From the NCBI RefSeq assembly GCF_013373865.1, contig NC_050470.1, forward strand, positions 19,740,889 through 19,804,888: DNA of 64,000 nt. The letters are read 5' to 3'. Within the stretch, counting starts at the first letter, position 1; each line of letters begins with the position of its first letter. Made by a program: the position numbers and the translations under genes. The stretch is from Monomorium pharaonis. Its lineage: Eukaryota > Arthropoda > Insecta > Hymenoptera > Formicidae. This document shows positions 21,479 through 30,199 of this stretch, one piece after another. Below the pieces are notes generated by a model. The model was not told the origin of the DNA, did no database searches, and saw nothing but the letters and a program-made list of their open reading frames with translations.

Positions 21479-23305
21479 TTAAAAACGCGTGCTACTGCTA
21501 CGCTTTAAAATAGATCTGGGAATTGTATATTCCGAATCTATGTCTAGTGTGACTCGCTTCTCATGGCTGTTTCTCTTTTTCTTTTTTATTACAATAACAG
21601 TTATTATTATTGCTAGTATTATTACAATCACTGTTCCGCTGGTAGCCGTTGGGTAGATAAAATGTGGTGATTGAAAAATTGTATTCGGTTGTTCGTTCAA
21701 TCTTTTGTCCATTTCTATAATTTGTTTGTTTAAGTCCTCTAACTTTGAGGAATGTAGGACAATGTTTTGTAATTCTATCGGTTTCACTGCATTTATGCTT
21801 AGCTTTGCTTCGTTCTTTAGTATAGAAATATTGTATTGTGGTAAAAATGTTTCTATTTCTGTACTGTGTGATAACTTAGGAGACTTTATTATCGTGTCTT
21901 CCGTCATTAATTTGCAGTTGTTCTTCAATATTATTTTACCCGTTTTTTCGATCACTTCCTTTATCTGTCCGTGGTCTTTACAATAAAATGTTACAGTTTG
22001 TTTTTCCTGTACGGAATATAGCCATGAGTGCGAGTCGCCTAAGGCTATCCAAAAACTATGGTTAGACGCTATGTTTATAATGTTACAATTTTCGTGATAT
22101 TTATCGGTTTCTAAAAACGTTTTGACTTCACACACGGAGTGTGGATTAATCCTGTTCGCAGGATAATTTCGCTCGCATAGGTAATCTTTATTTATCTTCA
22201 TACAATTTTGTAAATCGTTGCGCGGTAAGGTTATATACGTGTGCTGATCCCCGTCTATCGCTATGGTCGGATACCTGATGTCTATTACAGAGAATGTGTT
22301 ATTATGTTCTGGCACAGGTAGTGCTATCACATTTAATATTTCGTATTTTGACGTCGATATCAATGGAAAACGCAAAATCGTGTATATATTTACGCTATCG
22401 CAGTATGCGCTTACAAGTGCGAATTGTTCAATAGTTGACCACTCTTCCTGGTTTGCTCTAAATGGAAAGTAGAGTCCTTCCGGGAGTTGAGAGTTCGCAT
22501 CTTTAAGCAGTTGTATAATATGGTCTATAGGCGTTAGTCTGGGGTGCATTATACCCCTTTTTAATAGGGTGACGTAATCTAAGACGTCCTCCGCATCGCG
22601 AGTTAACTCTGACAGTACGGTGCTGATAATTATAAAATTTGACTGTATGTTGTTTGCGCGTTCGCTCTCTAGTAGTTCTAGCTTGAGATTTTTGGTTGCG
22701 TTCGCGAGAAGGTATTCGTTATGTTGTACTGTTTTTTCTGTCTCGTCGATGTGCGCTATAGTTGCCTGAATTATTTTTAATTGGTTTTTTACTGCATGCT
22801 GTGATGACTGTTGTGCGTCATGTAGTATTGCGAGTTGTTCGTCAATTGTCTTTTTGTCATCGGCGTCCATTGTGCCGAATAGCGATTTGGCTATTGAGCC
22901 TACTCCGTCGATCAGTCCTCGTTTCTGTACTGTCGGCGTCTTATATGTGTCAGTAATTCGCAGGATCAGTCGATTTGTCCTTTGGTATTCTTTTGTGATG
23001 ACAGTGTTAAAACTGTCGCATATAGCCTTATTCATTACCGCGACGATTCTACATAAGTTGTCAGTTTTTTGCACATATTTTTCGATTTGCGTCAGTCTTT
23101 TCGATAAAGACGCGGTGTTTATCTTAATTATTAGTTTCCATTGCGATTCTATTGGTCGGAGTCTACCTATTTTTTCATAGTAGATCCCCGGATGATGGGT
23201 GAATTTTTCCACTTGATACAGCGTGTCGCTTCCTTGAGCTGCTGTTGCCAGGTAGATACATATGAGAAGTCCCCTGCAAGGTGGTTTATTATTACTGCCT
23301 TGCAT
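21479..23305 (-). CDS. env: Envelope glycoprotein, baculovirus F-like
   Basis: The ATG at 23305 gives 608 residues. A hydrophobic signal-peptide-like N-terminus (GLLICIYLATAAQG) is followed by a dibasic furin-type site (KR, about residues 128-129) and then GLIDGVGS...LFGTMD, which resembles the fusion peptide region of baculovirus F proteins and errantivirus Env. A Val/Ile-rich membrane segment lies near residues 555-573, followed by KKKK and a cytoplasmic tail of about 30 residues ending close to the 3' LTR. The ORF has no internal stops. Expression would probably need a spliced subgenomic RNA; I could not fix the splice sites. Family role: membrane fusion, possible cell-to-cell spread. Confidence 0.88.
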   Translation of the reverse strand: MQGSNNKPPCRGLLICIYLATAAQGSDTLYQVEKFTHHPGIYYEKIGRLRPIESQWKLIIKINTASLSKRLTQIEKYVQKTDNLCRIVAVMNKAICDSFNTVITKEYQRTNRLILRITDTYKTPTVQKRGLIDGVGSIAKSLFGTMDADDKKTIDEQLAILHDAQQSSQHAVKNQLKIIQATIAHIDETEKTVQHNEYLLANATKNLKLELLESERANNIQSNFIIISTVLSELTRDAEDVLDYVTLLKRGIMHPRLTPIDHIIQLLKDANSQLPEGLYFPFRANQEEWSTIEQFALVSAYCDSVNIYTILRFPLISTSKYEILNVIALPVPEHNNTFSVIDIRYPTIAIDGDQHTYITLPRNDLQNCMKINKDYLCERNYPANRINPHSVCEVKTFLETDKYHENCNIINIASNHSFWIALGDSHSWLYSVQEKQTVTFYCKDHGQIKEVIEKTGKIILKNNCKLMTEDTIIKSPKLSHSTEIETFLPQYNISILKNEAKLSINAVKPIELQNIVLHSSKLEDLNKQIIEMDKRLNEQPNTIFQSPHFIYPTATSGTVIVIILAIIITVIVIKKKKRNSHEKRVTLDIDSEYTIPRSILKRSSSTRF

Positions 23306-23505
23306 CTTATTAATCAGCAATATTTTATCTCGTCGACGTGCTCTTCTTTAATTGTGCGTGAGAAGAGGTGTAATGTTTATCTATCTCGGCTAATGTTGCC
23401 TTTGGGTCGACTGTCTTGGACTGTTCTAAGATCAGTCTTGTCCGAGCTGTCGTGCGAGATATTTTTTATTTCTTACGGTTCGCGGAAAAGAAAAAAGTTT
23501 TCATT

Positions 23506-23895
23506 ATGCAGTTATTAGTGCCGCCGTCGCCACCCCCGTCGCCTAATCCGGGAGTCATCGCGTTAGATGATGCGTCTCCGGACGAGGGCGAAATCGTCGG
23601 GGTCTTCGAAGACCAGGTGGAGGACGCGGCGGAGTATGAGAGCTCCGAGGAGGAGCAGAACAATGTGTCCTCCAGTGAGGATGAGGATGTGTCCTCCAGT
23701 GAGGATGAGGACTCCGATGTCTCCGAATCCGGGAGTGCTCCATATGCTTTTCCCCCGTCTCCCGGTATGATAGACCGGTTACTGGAGGATATTGGGGTCT
23801 CCGACTCCGAGGAGGAGTGGGACCGAGGTTTCGGTGCCCTGGAAGGACACGGAAACTTTCTAGGGGAGGGGGGGAATGAAGAGTCGGAGGAGTAG
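23506..23895 (+). CDS. Antisense acidic ORF between pol and env
   Basis: A 129-codon ATG ORF on the strand opposite to the gypsy genes. The protein starts Pro-rich (MQLLVPPSPPPSP) and becomes strongly acidic and Ser-rich, with repeated SSSEDED and DSEEEWD, many of them casein-kinase-2-like sites. A 24-base perfect-length tandem duplication (23665-23688 and 23689-23712) encodes two copies of an eight-residue VSSSEDED unit. Codons are GC-richer at third positions than the AT-rich surroundings. There is no membrane segment, signal peptide or Cys pattern. I do not recognise a family. It could be an antisense gene of the element, a captured host sequence, or a chance opening. The dead gypsy copy at 32252-38924 lacks this segment. 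Confidence 0.5.
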   Translation: MQLLVPPSPPPSPNPGVIALDDASPDEGEIVGVFEDQVEDAAEYESSEEEQNNVSSSEDEDVSSSEDEDSDVSESGSAPYAFPPSPGMIDRLLEDIGVSDSEEEWDRGFGALEGHGNFLGEGGNEESEE

Positions 23896-24002
23896 TTATT
23901 AGGACCTCCTCTCTCTTTTAGTTTTTTAATTTGTAGTTCGTAAGTTATAGTTTAAGTGTAGTGTTTTAGTGTTTGTTCCTCCCCCTCTTGAGTTAGTTCT
24001 TT

Positions 24003-24027
24003 CCCCCCCCCCCTTTTTTTTTTTTTT
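24003..24027 (-). other. Internal purine tract (sense strand A14 G11)
   Basis: The plus strand has C11 (24003-24013) then T14 (24014-24027), so the sense strand of the element carries an uninterrupted 25-base purine run between pol and env. It could act as an additional plus-strand primer or be simple low-complexity DNA. Confidence 0.4.
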
Positions 24028-24143
24028 GCGTGCCATTTGGATGGGATCGTTTGGGATGGATTACTCAGGCGTTTTTCAACCTGGTGAGTCTATTTTTATT
24101 TATTTATTATTGTTTCTACTCTCTCTCTTCTTTTATTTTCGCG

Positions 24144-26732
24144 TTATCCCTCAATAAACGGTTTAATGCGATTTACGTGTACGCGAATTGTCCGTCTTCC
24201 CCTTTTTACCGTATAATTAACGTGCGAATGTCTTTCGGTAACTGTATAGGGTCCGGTCCATTGCGCGTCTAATTTTTTAGAACGCCCTCGGCGAAGCGTT
24301 TCGTCGAAAAGTAGAATTTTATCGCCAATTTTATAATTAGTTTCCTTCACGGATCGGTCGTAATAATCTTTCGACTTTTGTTTTTCGTCCCTTATGTTAT
24401 CCTTGGCGATACTATTAGTGGCGCGTAATCTCTCCCGTAACTCGAGCGCATAGTCGTCGTAACTGTACGTCCTTTTAGGCGGCTTGGCTAGCGCTGTTGG
24501 TAATTCGGGGGGATGCCCGTAAAGTAATTCAAAGGGAGTGTACCCTGTTGCGGTGTGGGGGGTGGTATTATAGGTGTAGTTAGCATACGGAATCCACTCG
24601 TCCCAGTCCGTCTGATCTTTATTAATGAAATGCCTTAGATACTCGGCTAAAGTTCGATGCGATCGTTCTAATACGCCGTTGCTTTCAGGGTGATAAGCAG
24701 TCGTCTGTATCTTCTTAATTTTGAGCAGCTTGCAAGTATTCTTAAATACTTCGCTCATAAAATTAGTTCCCTGATCTGTTAAAATGCATTCCGGAATTCC
24801 ATATTCTAAAACGATTTTCGTCACGAATGCCTTACTTACGGTATTCGCTTCTTGGTTAGGAAGGGGCATAGCCTTACTAAATTTTGTTAGGTGGTCCTGA
24901 AATGTCAGCAGATACCGATTTTCGTTATTTGTTATGGTTAACGGTCCGACGATATCCAGCGCGCACTTTTCAAAGGGTCGGCTTGGTGTATCGGTGATAA
25001 CTAGCGGTGCTTTAATTCTGCGAGAGAGTTTGTTCTTCTGGCAGAGTTCGCATTTCTTTATGTATCTCTCTACGTCGGCTGTTAATCCATGCCAGTTGTG
25101 TTTCAGGCGTATTCGTCTTATCGTTCGCTCAATTCCCTGATGTCCTCCTGTCGGGGCATCGTGGTATTCATATAGAATCTGTTTCTTTTCTTCTTCAGTA
25201 TACTCCTGTATACTTTCATTATTTTTTATCGGCGTGCTTAGTTGTGTGTGTACACTGTCTTCTTCGAGCGCGAGGATCTTATCCGAGTCTTCCGTAACGT
25301 GAGCCTCCCGCTTCACGTTTCGACTCAGCGCGTCGGCGTTCGCGTTCGCTCGACCGGCCTTGTGTATGATCTCATAGTCATACTCTTCTAATTTTAATCG
25401 CCATCGAATTAGTCGCGATCCGGGGTCATTTACGCTAAATAACCATGTAAGTGGTTTATGGTCTGTCACTATTTTAAATTTTACGCCGTACACATATGGG
25501 CGGAAATGCTTAACAGCCCATACGATTGCTAGCAGCTCCTTTTCGGTAGTGCTATAATTTTGCTCCGCGCGATTTAACACTCGGCTTGCGTAAGCAATAG
25601 GACGGTCGCTACCTACCGGTCCCTGTGACAGGACTGCTCCGATTGCATAGTCGGAAGCATCCGTGGTCACGTTGAATTCCTGGGTGAAATCCGGATATTG
25701 TAGCACAGGTGCCGTCATCAATTTTTCTTTCAATGTATCGAACGCTATCTGCTGTTCGGTAGTCCAGACGAACTTTTCAGTTTTCTTTGTTAGCTTCGTC
25801 ATTGGCTTAGCAATTTTAGAAAAGTCGCTGATGAATTTCCGATAATAACCTGCAAGTCCGATAAAGGATTGAATATCCTTGACTTTGCGTGGTTCTGGAA
25901 AATCTTTGATTGCCTGTAATTTTCCGGGATCGGGTGCTATCCCGTCCTCTGAAATAATATGGCCGAGGTAATTCACCTCTTTTCGAAGGAACTCGCACTT
26001 ATCGGGTTGTAGCTTCAGATTAGCTTCCCGTAGGCGTAATAGCACTTCTTCTAAGCGCTTGTTATGTTCCTTTAGACTTGAGCCGTATATGACAATGTCG
26101 TCTAAATACACGAGGCATCTAAGTCCTTGCATTCCAGTAAGCACAGAATTCATTAGCCTCTGGAATGTGGCTGGCGCATTTTTAAGTCCGAACGGCATCC
26201 GATTGTACTCGTAGTGTCCATACGGTGTCGAGAATGCGGTTTTCGGCTTATCATGCTCAGCCATGGGTATCTGGTGGTACCCCGACGCTAGATCTAGCGT
26301 CGTGAAATATTTGGCATTTCCTAACTGGTCTAATATTTCATCAATATTCGGCAGTGGAAATGAGTCGCCAATAGTTAAATCATTCAACTTTCGAAAGTCA
26401 ATCACTATTCGAAGTCGTGATTTTCCAGTCGAGTCAGCTTTCTTCGGCACAACTAACAAAGGTGCGTTCCACTGGCTCGTACTAGAGCGGATAATGCTAT
26501 TTTTCAGCATTTCCTTTATTTGTGTACTCACTTCCTCCTTATGTTTGGCGGGGAGGCGATACGGTCGCACGTTCACAGGCGCGGCGTCGGCTCGCGTGCT
26601 GATCTCGTGTTTCACCGTCGAGGTACACGTCAGAGGTTCTCCGTTTAAATGAAATATATCCTGATATTCATTGCATATCCGATTGAGTGCCTTTCGTTCC
26701 TCTGGATTGAGATGCTGCGTGCGTAATAGTTG
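24144..26732 (-). CDS. pol: Pol polyprotein: reverse transcriptase, RNase H, integrase
   Basis: The frame is open from the codon after the UGA (CAA at 26730-26732) to the stop at 24144, 862 residues. RT: FTTLDLASGYHQIPM and the catalytic YLDD (about residues 209-212). RNase H: TDASD (Asp about 358), TEKELLA, TDHKPL (Asp about 424). Integrase: zinc-binding H-x6-H and C-x2-C (about 524, 531, 561, 564), then Asp593, Asp653 and Glu689, the last two exactly 35 residues apart as in D,D35E integrases. The C-terminus has a WTGPY-type module. No ATG is needed if the protein is made by readthrough from gag-protease. Key residues look intact. Confidence 0.9.
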   Translation of the reverse strand, partial: QLLRTQHLNPEERKALNRICNEYQDIFHLNGEPLTCTSTVKHEISTRADAAPVNVRPYRLPAKHKEEVSTQIKEMLKNSIIRSSTSQWNAPLLVVPKKADSTGKSRLRIVIDFRKLNDLTIGDSFPLPNIDEILDQLGNAKYFTTLDLASGYHQIPMAEHDKPKTAFSTPYGHYEYNRMPFGLKNAPATFQRLMNSVLTGMQGLRCLVYLDDIVIYGSSLKEHNKRLEEVLLRLREANLKLQPDKCEFLRKEVNYLGHIISEDGIAPDPGKLQAIKDFPEPRKVKDIQSFIGLAGYYRKFISDFSKIAKPMTKLTKKTEKFVWTTEQQIAFDTLKEKLMTAPVLQYPDFTQEFNVTTDASDYAIGAVLSQGPVGSDRPIAYASRVLNRAEQNYSTTEKELLAIVWAVKHFRPYVYGVKFKIVTDHKPLTWLFSVNDPGSRLIRWRLKLEEYDYEIIHKAGRANANADALSRNVKREAHVTEDSDKILALEEDSVHTQLSTPIKNNESIQEYTEEEKKQILYEYHDAPTGGHQGIERTIRRIRLKHNWHGLTADVERYIKKCELCQKNKLSRRIKAPLVITDTPSRPFEKCALDIVGPLTITNNENRYLLTFQDHLTKFSKAMPLPNQEANTVSKAFVTKIVLEYGIPECILTDQGTNFMSEVFKNTCKLLKIKKIQTTAYHPESNGVLERSHRTLAEYLRHFINKDQTDWDEWIPYANYTYNTTPHTATGYTPFELLYGHPPELPTALAKPPKRTYSYDDYALELRERLRATNSIAKDNIRDEKQKSKDYYDRSVKETNYKIGDKILLFDETLRRGRSKKLDAQWTGPYTVTERHSHVNYTVKRGRRTIRVHVNRIKPFIEG

Positions 26733-26735
26733 TCA
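26733..26735 (-). other. In-frame UGA between gag-protease and pol, readthrough candidate
   Basis: Sense sequence GAA-CGC-AUA-UGA-CAA-CUA-UUA. Gag-protease and pol are in the same frame with only this stop between them. The six bases after the stop, CAA-CUA, fit the CAR-YYA pattern of tobamovirus-type leaky stops. The other gypsy element has UGA-CAA-UUG at the equivalent place. Confidence 0.7.
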
Positions 26736-29078
26736 TATGCGTTCTCCGCGGGGAAGCTTTGTCTCGCATTCCGTTTCGGAGGTCACGACATAGACTTGTT
26801 GCATGACATCTTCTTCGATATCTTCCACGGTAACGATCGGTGTGGTGATTTCCACTGGTCTATCCGTGGTGTTAATTATGCTTATAGGGCACATAAAATT
26901 TTTCGGCTCTACCATGCATCTGCCAATGTAGATGCCGGGCGAAGTTTCTTTGGCTCGGATTACCCCGGTTTTATTTCGGTTCGTTACTGCACGAACGATG
27001 GTTTCGCTGCGCGGTTTTAAAATAATCTTATTATATGGTTTAAGTCGCAGGGTGACGTCTTCTATGGTCACTGTCTTATTTTTGTAGTCGCATGATACAT
27101 GCTGTTTGCGCAGGAAATCGAGGCCGATTATCCCTTCGTATTCCATAGGGAAATCGTCTCTCACCACGTATATGGCGTGTTTAATTTCTCGCTCGCCTAT
27201 CGTGATAGTGGCTTGCATCTTTCCTATAGTATGCACTCGGTGGCCAGTTATTCCTACCAGTGATACTTCTTCGGGATAAATTCGTGTTTTTCCCTTTAGG
27301 TTTTTTACCTTTATTAATGATATCGTCGCGCCTGAATCGAACAACATGTCGATTTTACCAGCGCGTGTTTCTTTGATTGGGAGCGTAATTAGGTCAAGAC
27401 CGTCGCATCGTGTGCCGTCTCGTCTTACGTGCGTCACTTGATACGCTCGAGCGCGCGTACTCTGTGTGCGGCTCGTCGCTCCTTCTTCCTCGCTACTGTG
27501 CTCGGAGTCAGAGTTTCTTTTTTGCGTTATCGCTTTCTTTCTCGCTCCCGTTATCTCGGTGCTTTGCATTTTTCCTTGCGCGTTCGGTACCTTTGCTTTA
27601 GGCCGTCCGTGTAGATTCCAACACTCGTTGCGAGTGTGTCCGCGTTTTTTGCAATAGTTGCAATGCTTGTCGATTGCATTTATACGTTTGTCTGGTTGCG
27701 GCAGGGCGTATCTATTACTGCTCCTGTTATTCCGGCAATCCTTACTGTAATGGCCATACTTGCCGCAATTTCGGCAACGGGCATCGGACTTGTCGTAATG
27801 CCTCGGCGAGTCGGGTGTCCGTCTCGTGTTACTCACGGCGGGACCCTTGATTCTTTCCTCTGCGCTTGCGGCTGCTATCGCATCCTGTAGCGTAACGTAT
27901 CCGCGCGATCGGACTACTGCCTTTGTATCTTCGCGTAGCCCTATTTGATAGTTTTCCAATGCTTGCTGCTGCAGCATTTCTAAAATGATGCGCTTATGTT
28001 CGGCCGTGTATTGGTGTCGGCCTTCGATCATCGACTCGTACAGGTCTATTGTGAGCTTATCCGTACGCAGTCCGTAAGCTCGAGCGCTTTCCCCTGGCCT
28101 TTGCTTCAGGGTATTGAAATCGAGTTGTAAATGCGTTGTGCTTCGTTTACTCGCATAGCACGATTCTAATTCCGTTCTTAATTGCACGAAATCGCTTATT
28201 CGTCGTGTCTGAAAATCTAACATGGCGCGTCCCTTCAGTTTCGTACACAATATCGCGCCTAGTAGGGACACTTCATCCGACGGATCTATGTTCTCGATCG
28301 CGTAAGTCATGGCGCTCAAGAACTCCTGTAATTTACTCGCGTTGCCGTCGAACTCGGGTATCATTCCGCGAGCTTCTTTTAATGATAATATTCCGCGACC
28401 TCTCTGTCGGCGCACGTCGTCGTCCGGGTACTCGAACGCGGTTTCTCGCCGGCTATATCGCGTTTGTCGAGGCGCGTGCGGACGTAGTGTTCGCGAATTT
28501 GTTTCTCGCACCTCGTTGACTTCGTTGGTCAGTCTCCGGACCTCGTGCATCATTGCACGTAAGGCTTCTCGTATTTCCTGCACATCGTCTCTTTGCGTGG
28601 CAGTGCGGGCAAGTCGTGGTGCATTAGCACTTAGTTCGTGGTGCAGATTCTGTAATTCCTGTTCTGCACCGGCGATGAATTGTTGGGTCTCTGCTTGATC
28701 GTCGTTAGGCATCGCGTCCGTTTGAAAAAAGTCAGCTGGGTCGAAAATGTCGGACTCGTATGACGTAAGTGAGAACTCGCCTCGTGACGAAACGCGACTA
28801 GGGGTGCGACTCTCGTACGGTCGTGTTCGTCGTTCTACACGGTGTTGCCGTGTCGCGTTGAATTCGCCTTGAAACAAACTCGCGTCAAGGTTCGCGAATG
28901 GGAATTCTCGTTCGCGGATGACGTTTTCCGGTAACTCGCTATCGTACGGATCTAGTTCTCTACGGACTCTATCGCGTGCTTCTATGACGGCTTGTTCGCA
29001 GTATTCGATAGCTCGAGTGGCTTGCTCGCTATGCAACCACGAGTCGTTTGCTATAGCAGCGTCGTTGTCTTTCGACAT
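26733..29078 (-). CDS. gag: Gag-protease polyprotein
   Basis: The ATG at 29078 gives 781 residues to the UGA. Residues about 230-420 are the capsid-like region (LKEARGMIPEFDG ... FNTLKQRPGESARAYG). Two CCHC zinc knuckles follow (CRNCGKYGHYSKDC about 435-448; CNYCKKRGHTRNEC about 473-486), as in nucleocapsid domains that bind genomic RNA. An aspartic protease follows with LFDSGATISLI (Asp about 581) and GIIGLDFLR. Protease therefore sits in the gag frame, upstream of the stop, so it would be made at Gag levels. The ORF is intact. Confidence 0.9.
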   Translation of the reverse strand: MSKDNDAAIANDSWLHSEQATRAIEYCEQAVIEARDRVRRELDPYDSELPENVIREREFPFANLDASLFQGEFNATRQHRVERRTRPYESRTPSRVSSRGEFSLTSYESDIFDPADFFQTDAMPNDDQAETQQFIAGAEQELQNLHHELSANAPRLARTATQRDDVQEIREALRAMMHEVRRLTNEVNEVRETNSRTLRPHAPRQTRYSRRETAFEYPDDDVRRQRGRGILSLKEARGMIPEFDGNASKLQEFLSAMTYAIENIDPSDEVSLLGAILCTKLKGRAMLDFQTRRISDFVQLRTELESCYASKRSTTHLQLDFNTLKQRPGESARAYGLRTDKLTIDLYESMIEGRHQYTAEHKRIILEMLQQQALENYQIGLREDTKAVVRSRGYVTLQDAIAAASAEERIKGPAVSNTRRTPDSPRHYDKSDARCRNCGKYGHYSKDCRNNRSSNRYALPQPDKRINAIDKHCNYCKKRGHTRNECWNLHGRPKAKVPNAQGKMQSTEITGARKKAITQKRNSDSEHSSEEEGATSRTQSTRARAYQVTHVRRDGTRCDGLDLITLPIKETRAGKIDMLFDSGATISLIKVKNLKGKTRIYPEEVSLVGITGHRVHTIGKMQATITIGEREIKHAIYVVRDDFPMEYEGIIGLDFLRKQHVSCDYKNKTVTIEDVTLRLKPYNKIILKPRSETIVRAVTNRNKTGVIRAKETSPGIYIGRCMVEPKNFMCPISIINTTDRPVEITTPIVTVEDIEEDVMQQVYVVTSETECETKLPRGERI

Positions 29079-29441
29079 TCACGCCTATTCTACGCTTACG
29101 ATAATCGTTATGTGATTACCGGGGGATCAACACGTTTTTACTATTAATAGGGCTTATCGCTTTGCCCTTCGTATTTCGCTTTATACAATATTATTTCGAC
29201 TTACAGTAACGCTGCGCTTCGCTTCATGTTGTCAGCTGTGTATTGCGGTAGGTCGGTACTCCGGTGTCGCTGATTACGCTGCGTTGAGTGTTGAGCCGTG
29301 GCTGAGTTCTGCTCGGCGGGCTCGTCCAGTCAGCTGGTCCTCGAGGTCGTTCAGCTGCTCTCGGCTCGTGACGTCGGTCCCTTGGCCTTGTAGGTAGTTC
29401 CTCGTTGGAGTTGTTTGCCTTCCTTCCTGGCAGTTAATCGA
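29079..29441 (-). other. 5' leader of the intact gypsy element
   Basis: About 360 bases between primer site and gag ATG. It should hold packaging signals and possibly the env splice donor; neither is identifiable with certainty. A short upstream open frame overlaps the 5' LTR edge but has no recognisable product. Confidence 0.5.
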
Positions 29442-29458
29442 TCCCACCGCTGCCACCA
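29442..29458 (-). other. Primer binding site for a leucine tRNA
   Basis: The plus strand reads TCCCACCGCTGCCACCA, matching the 3' end with CCA of a leucine tRNA of the type ending CCCACCGCTGCCA. It sits 4 bases from the 5' LTR edge. The assignment rests on the known 3' sequence of metazoan tRNA-Leu (AAG type). Confidence 0.7.
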
Positions 29459-29462
29459 ATTT

Positions 29463-30199
29463 TGTTGCGCCTTGCGGTACAACAAAATATTTTTGCCGTA
29501 CCTTGCGGTGCGACAAAAGATTTTTTGGGATTCGTTGTCGCCCAAGGAGTTAGAACTCGCGGAAAGAGGCGGTTTTGTAGGCAGGGTCCTCAAATCACTC
29601 ACTCACTGATTTTAATTTAAACTGATATAAGATTTATTTCTGTGTTGTACACTGGTTGCGGTCGGCGAAGGTGCCGCGTCGTGTTACAATAGATTAGATA
29701 CGACGCGTGACTCGGAGCTACCGCGTCGTCTCGTTGCTCGCTTGCTAGCGGCTAAGTCCCGAACTCTTAATGCACTTGTACGGGCCGCACGTATCGGCTT
29801 GATTTCTGATTACTGATCCCGCTGGCCGCTGTTCGGCAGCAGCTTAAATAGTGTCGCGGATTTAATTATTAGTGGGGGCATCGGGCCCTCCGTATGACCA
29901 TATATGGTCATTCCCGCGCGCATCCGGCGCGCGGGAAATATTTGCGAGTTTAGCAACAATTGCCAAAATGCAGGTATGCATTTCCGGTGGCATGATTGTT
30001 GCTAAGCTGGCTTCGCTACTTCGTTAAGGTGGCTGGTGCGTTGCCCAGTGCGATGACCGGCCGGCAGCGCACGAGGCATGTGTCACCTGACACCTTATGA
30101 TAGCGAGCCTTCCTCGGCGAGCTATCTTATTATTTTAATATTTTATTTCCTTTATTTTATAATATGTATTTATTGGTTGTGAGTGTTTCGCTCACAACA
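29463..30199 (-). repeat. 5' LTR of the intact gypsy element
   Basis: 737 bases, the same as the LTR at 20686-21422 by eye, including the CArG-like palindrome (29898-29907) and the sense AATAAA (29633-29638). It is followed by the ACCC target duplication. Confidence 0.93.

Larger units (their letters stand above)
20686..30199 (-). mobile_element. Env-bearing Ty3/gypsy (errantivirus-like) element, apparently intact
   Basis: A 9.5 kb element on the minus strand with two 737-base LTRs that look identical by eye, and a 4-bp target duplication ACCC (20682-20685 and 30200-30203). Sense order: 5' LTR (29463-30199), tRNA-Leu-type primer site, gag-protease, in-frame UGA, RT-RNase H-integrase, a segment of about 0.8 kb holding an antisense ORF, env, polypurine tract, 3' LTR (20686-21422). 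All large ORFs are open and key catalytic residues are present. It lies inside PLE copy B, so it is younger than that PLE. Identical LTRs point to very recent insertion. Confidence 0.92.

Noticed and set aside
23555..23743. Sense-strand His/Arg/Pro-rich ORF opposite the acidic antisense ORF
   Set aside because: It is the mirror of the acidic ORF, is short, has repeat-driven composition and no motif. I consider the plus-strand ORF the more likely coding frame.
24144..26615. Pol starting at an internal GTG as an independent gene
   Set aside because: The frame is open upstream to the UGA and there is no ATG at that place. The related element has homologous protein sequence across the region, so the reading belongs to a Gag-PR-Pol fusion.
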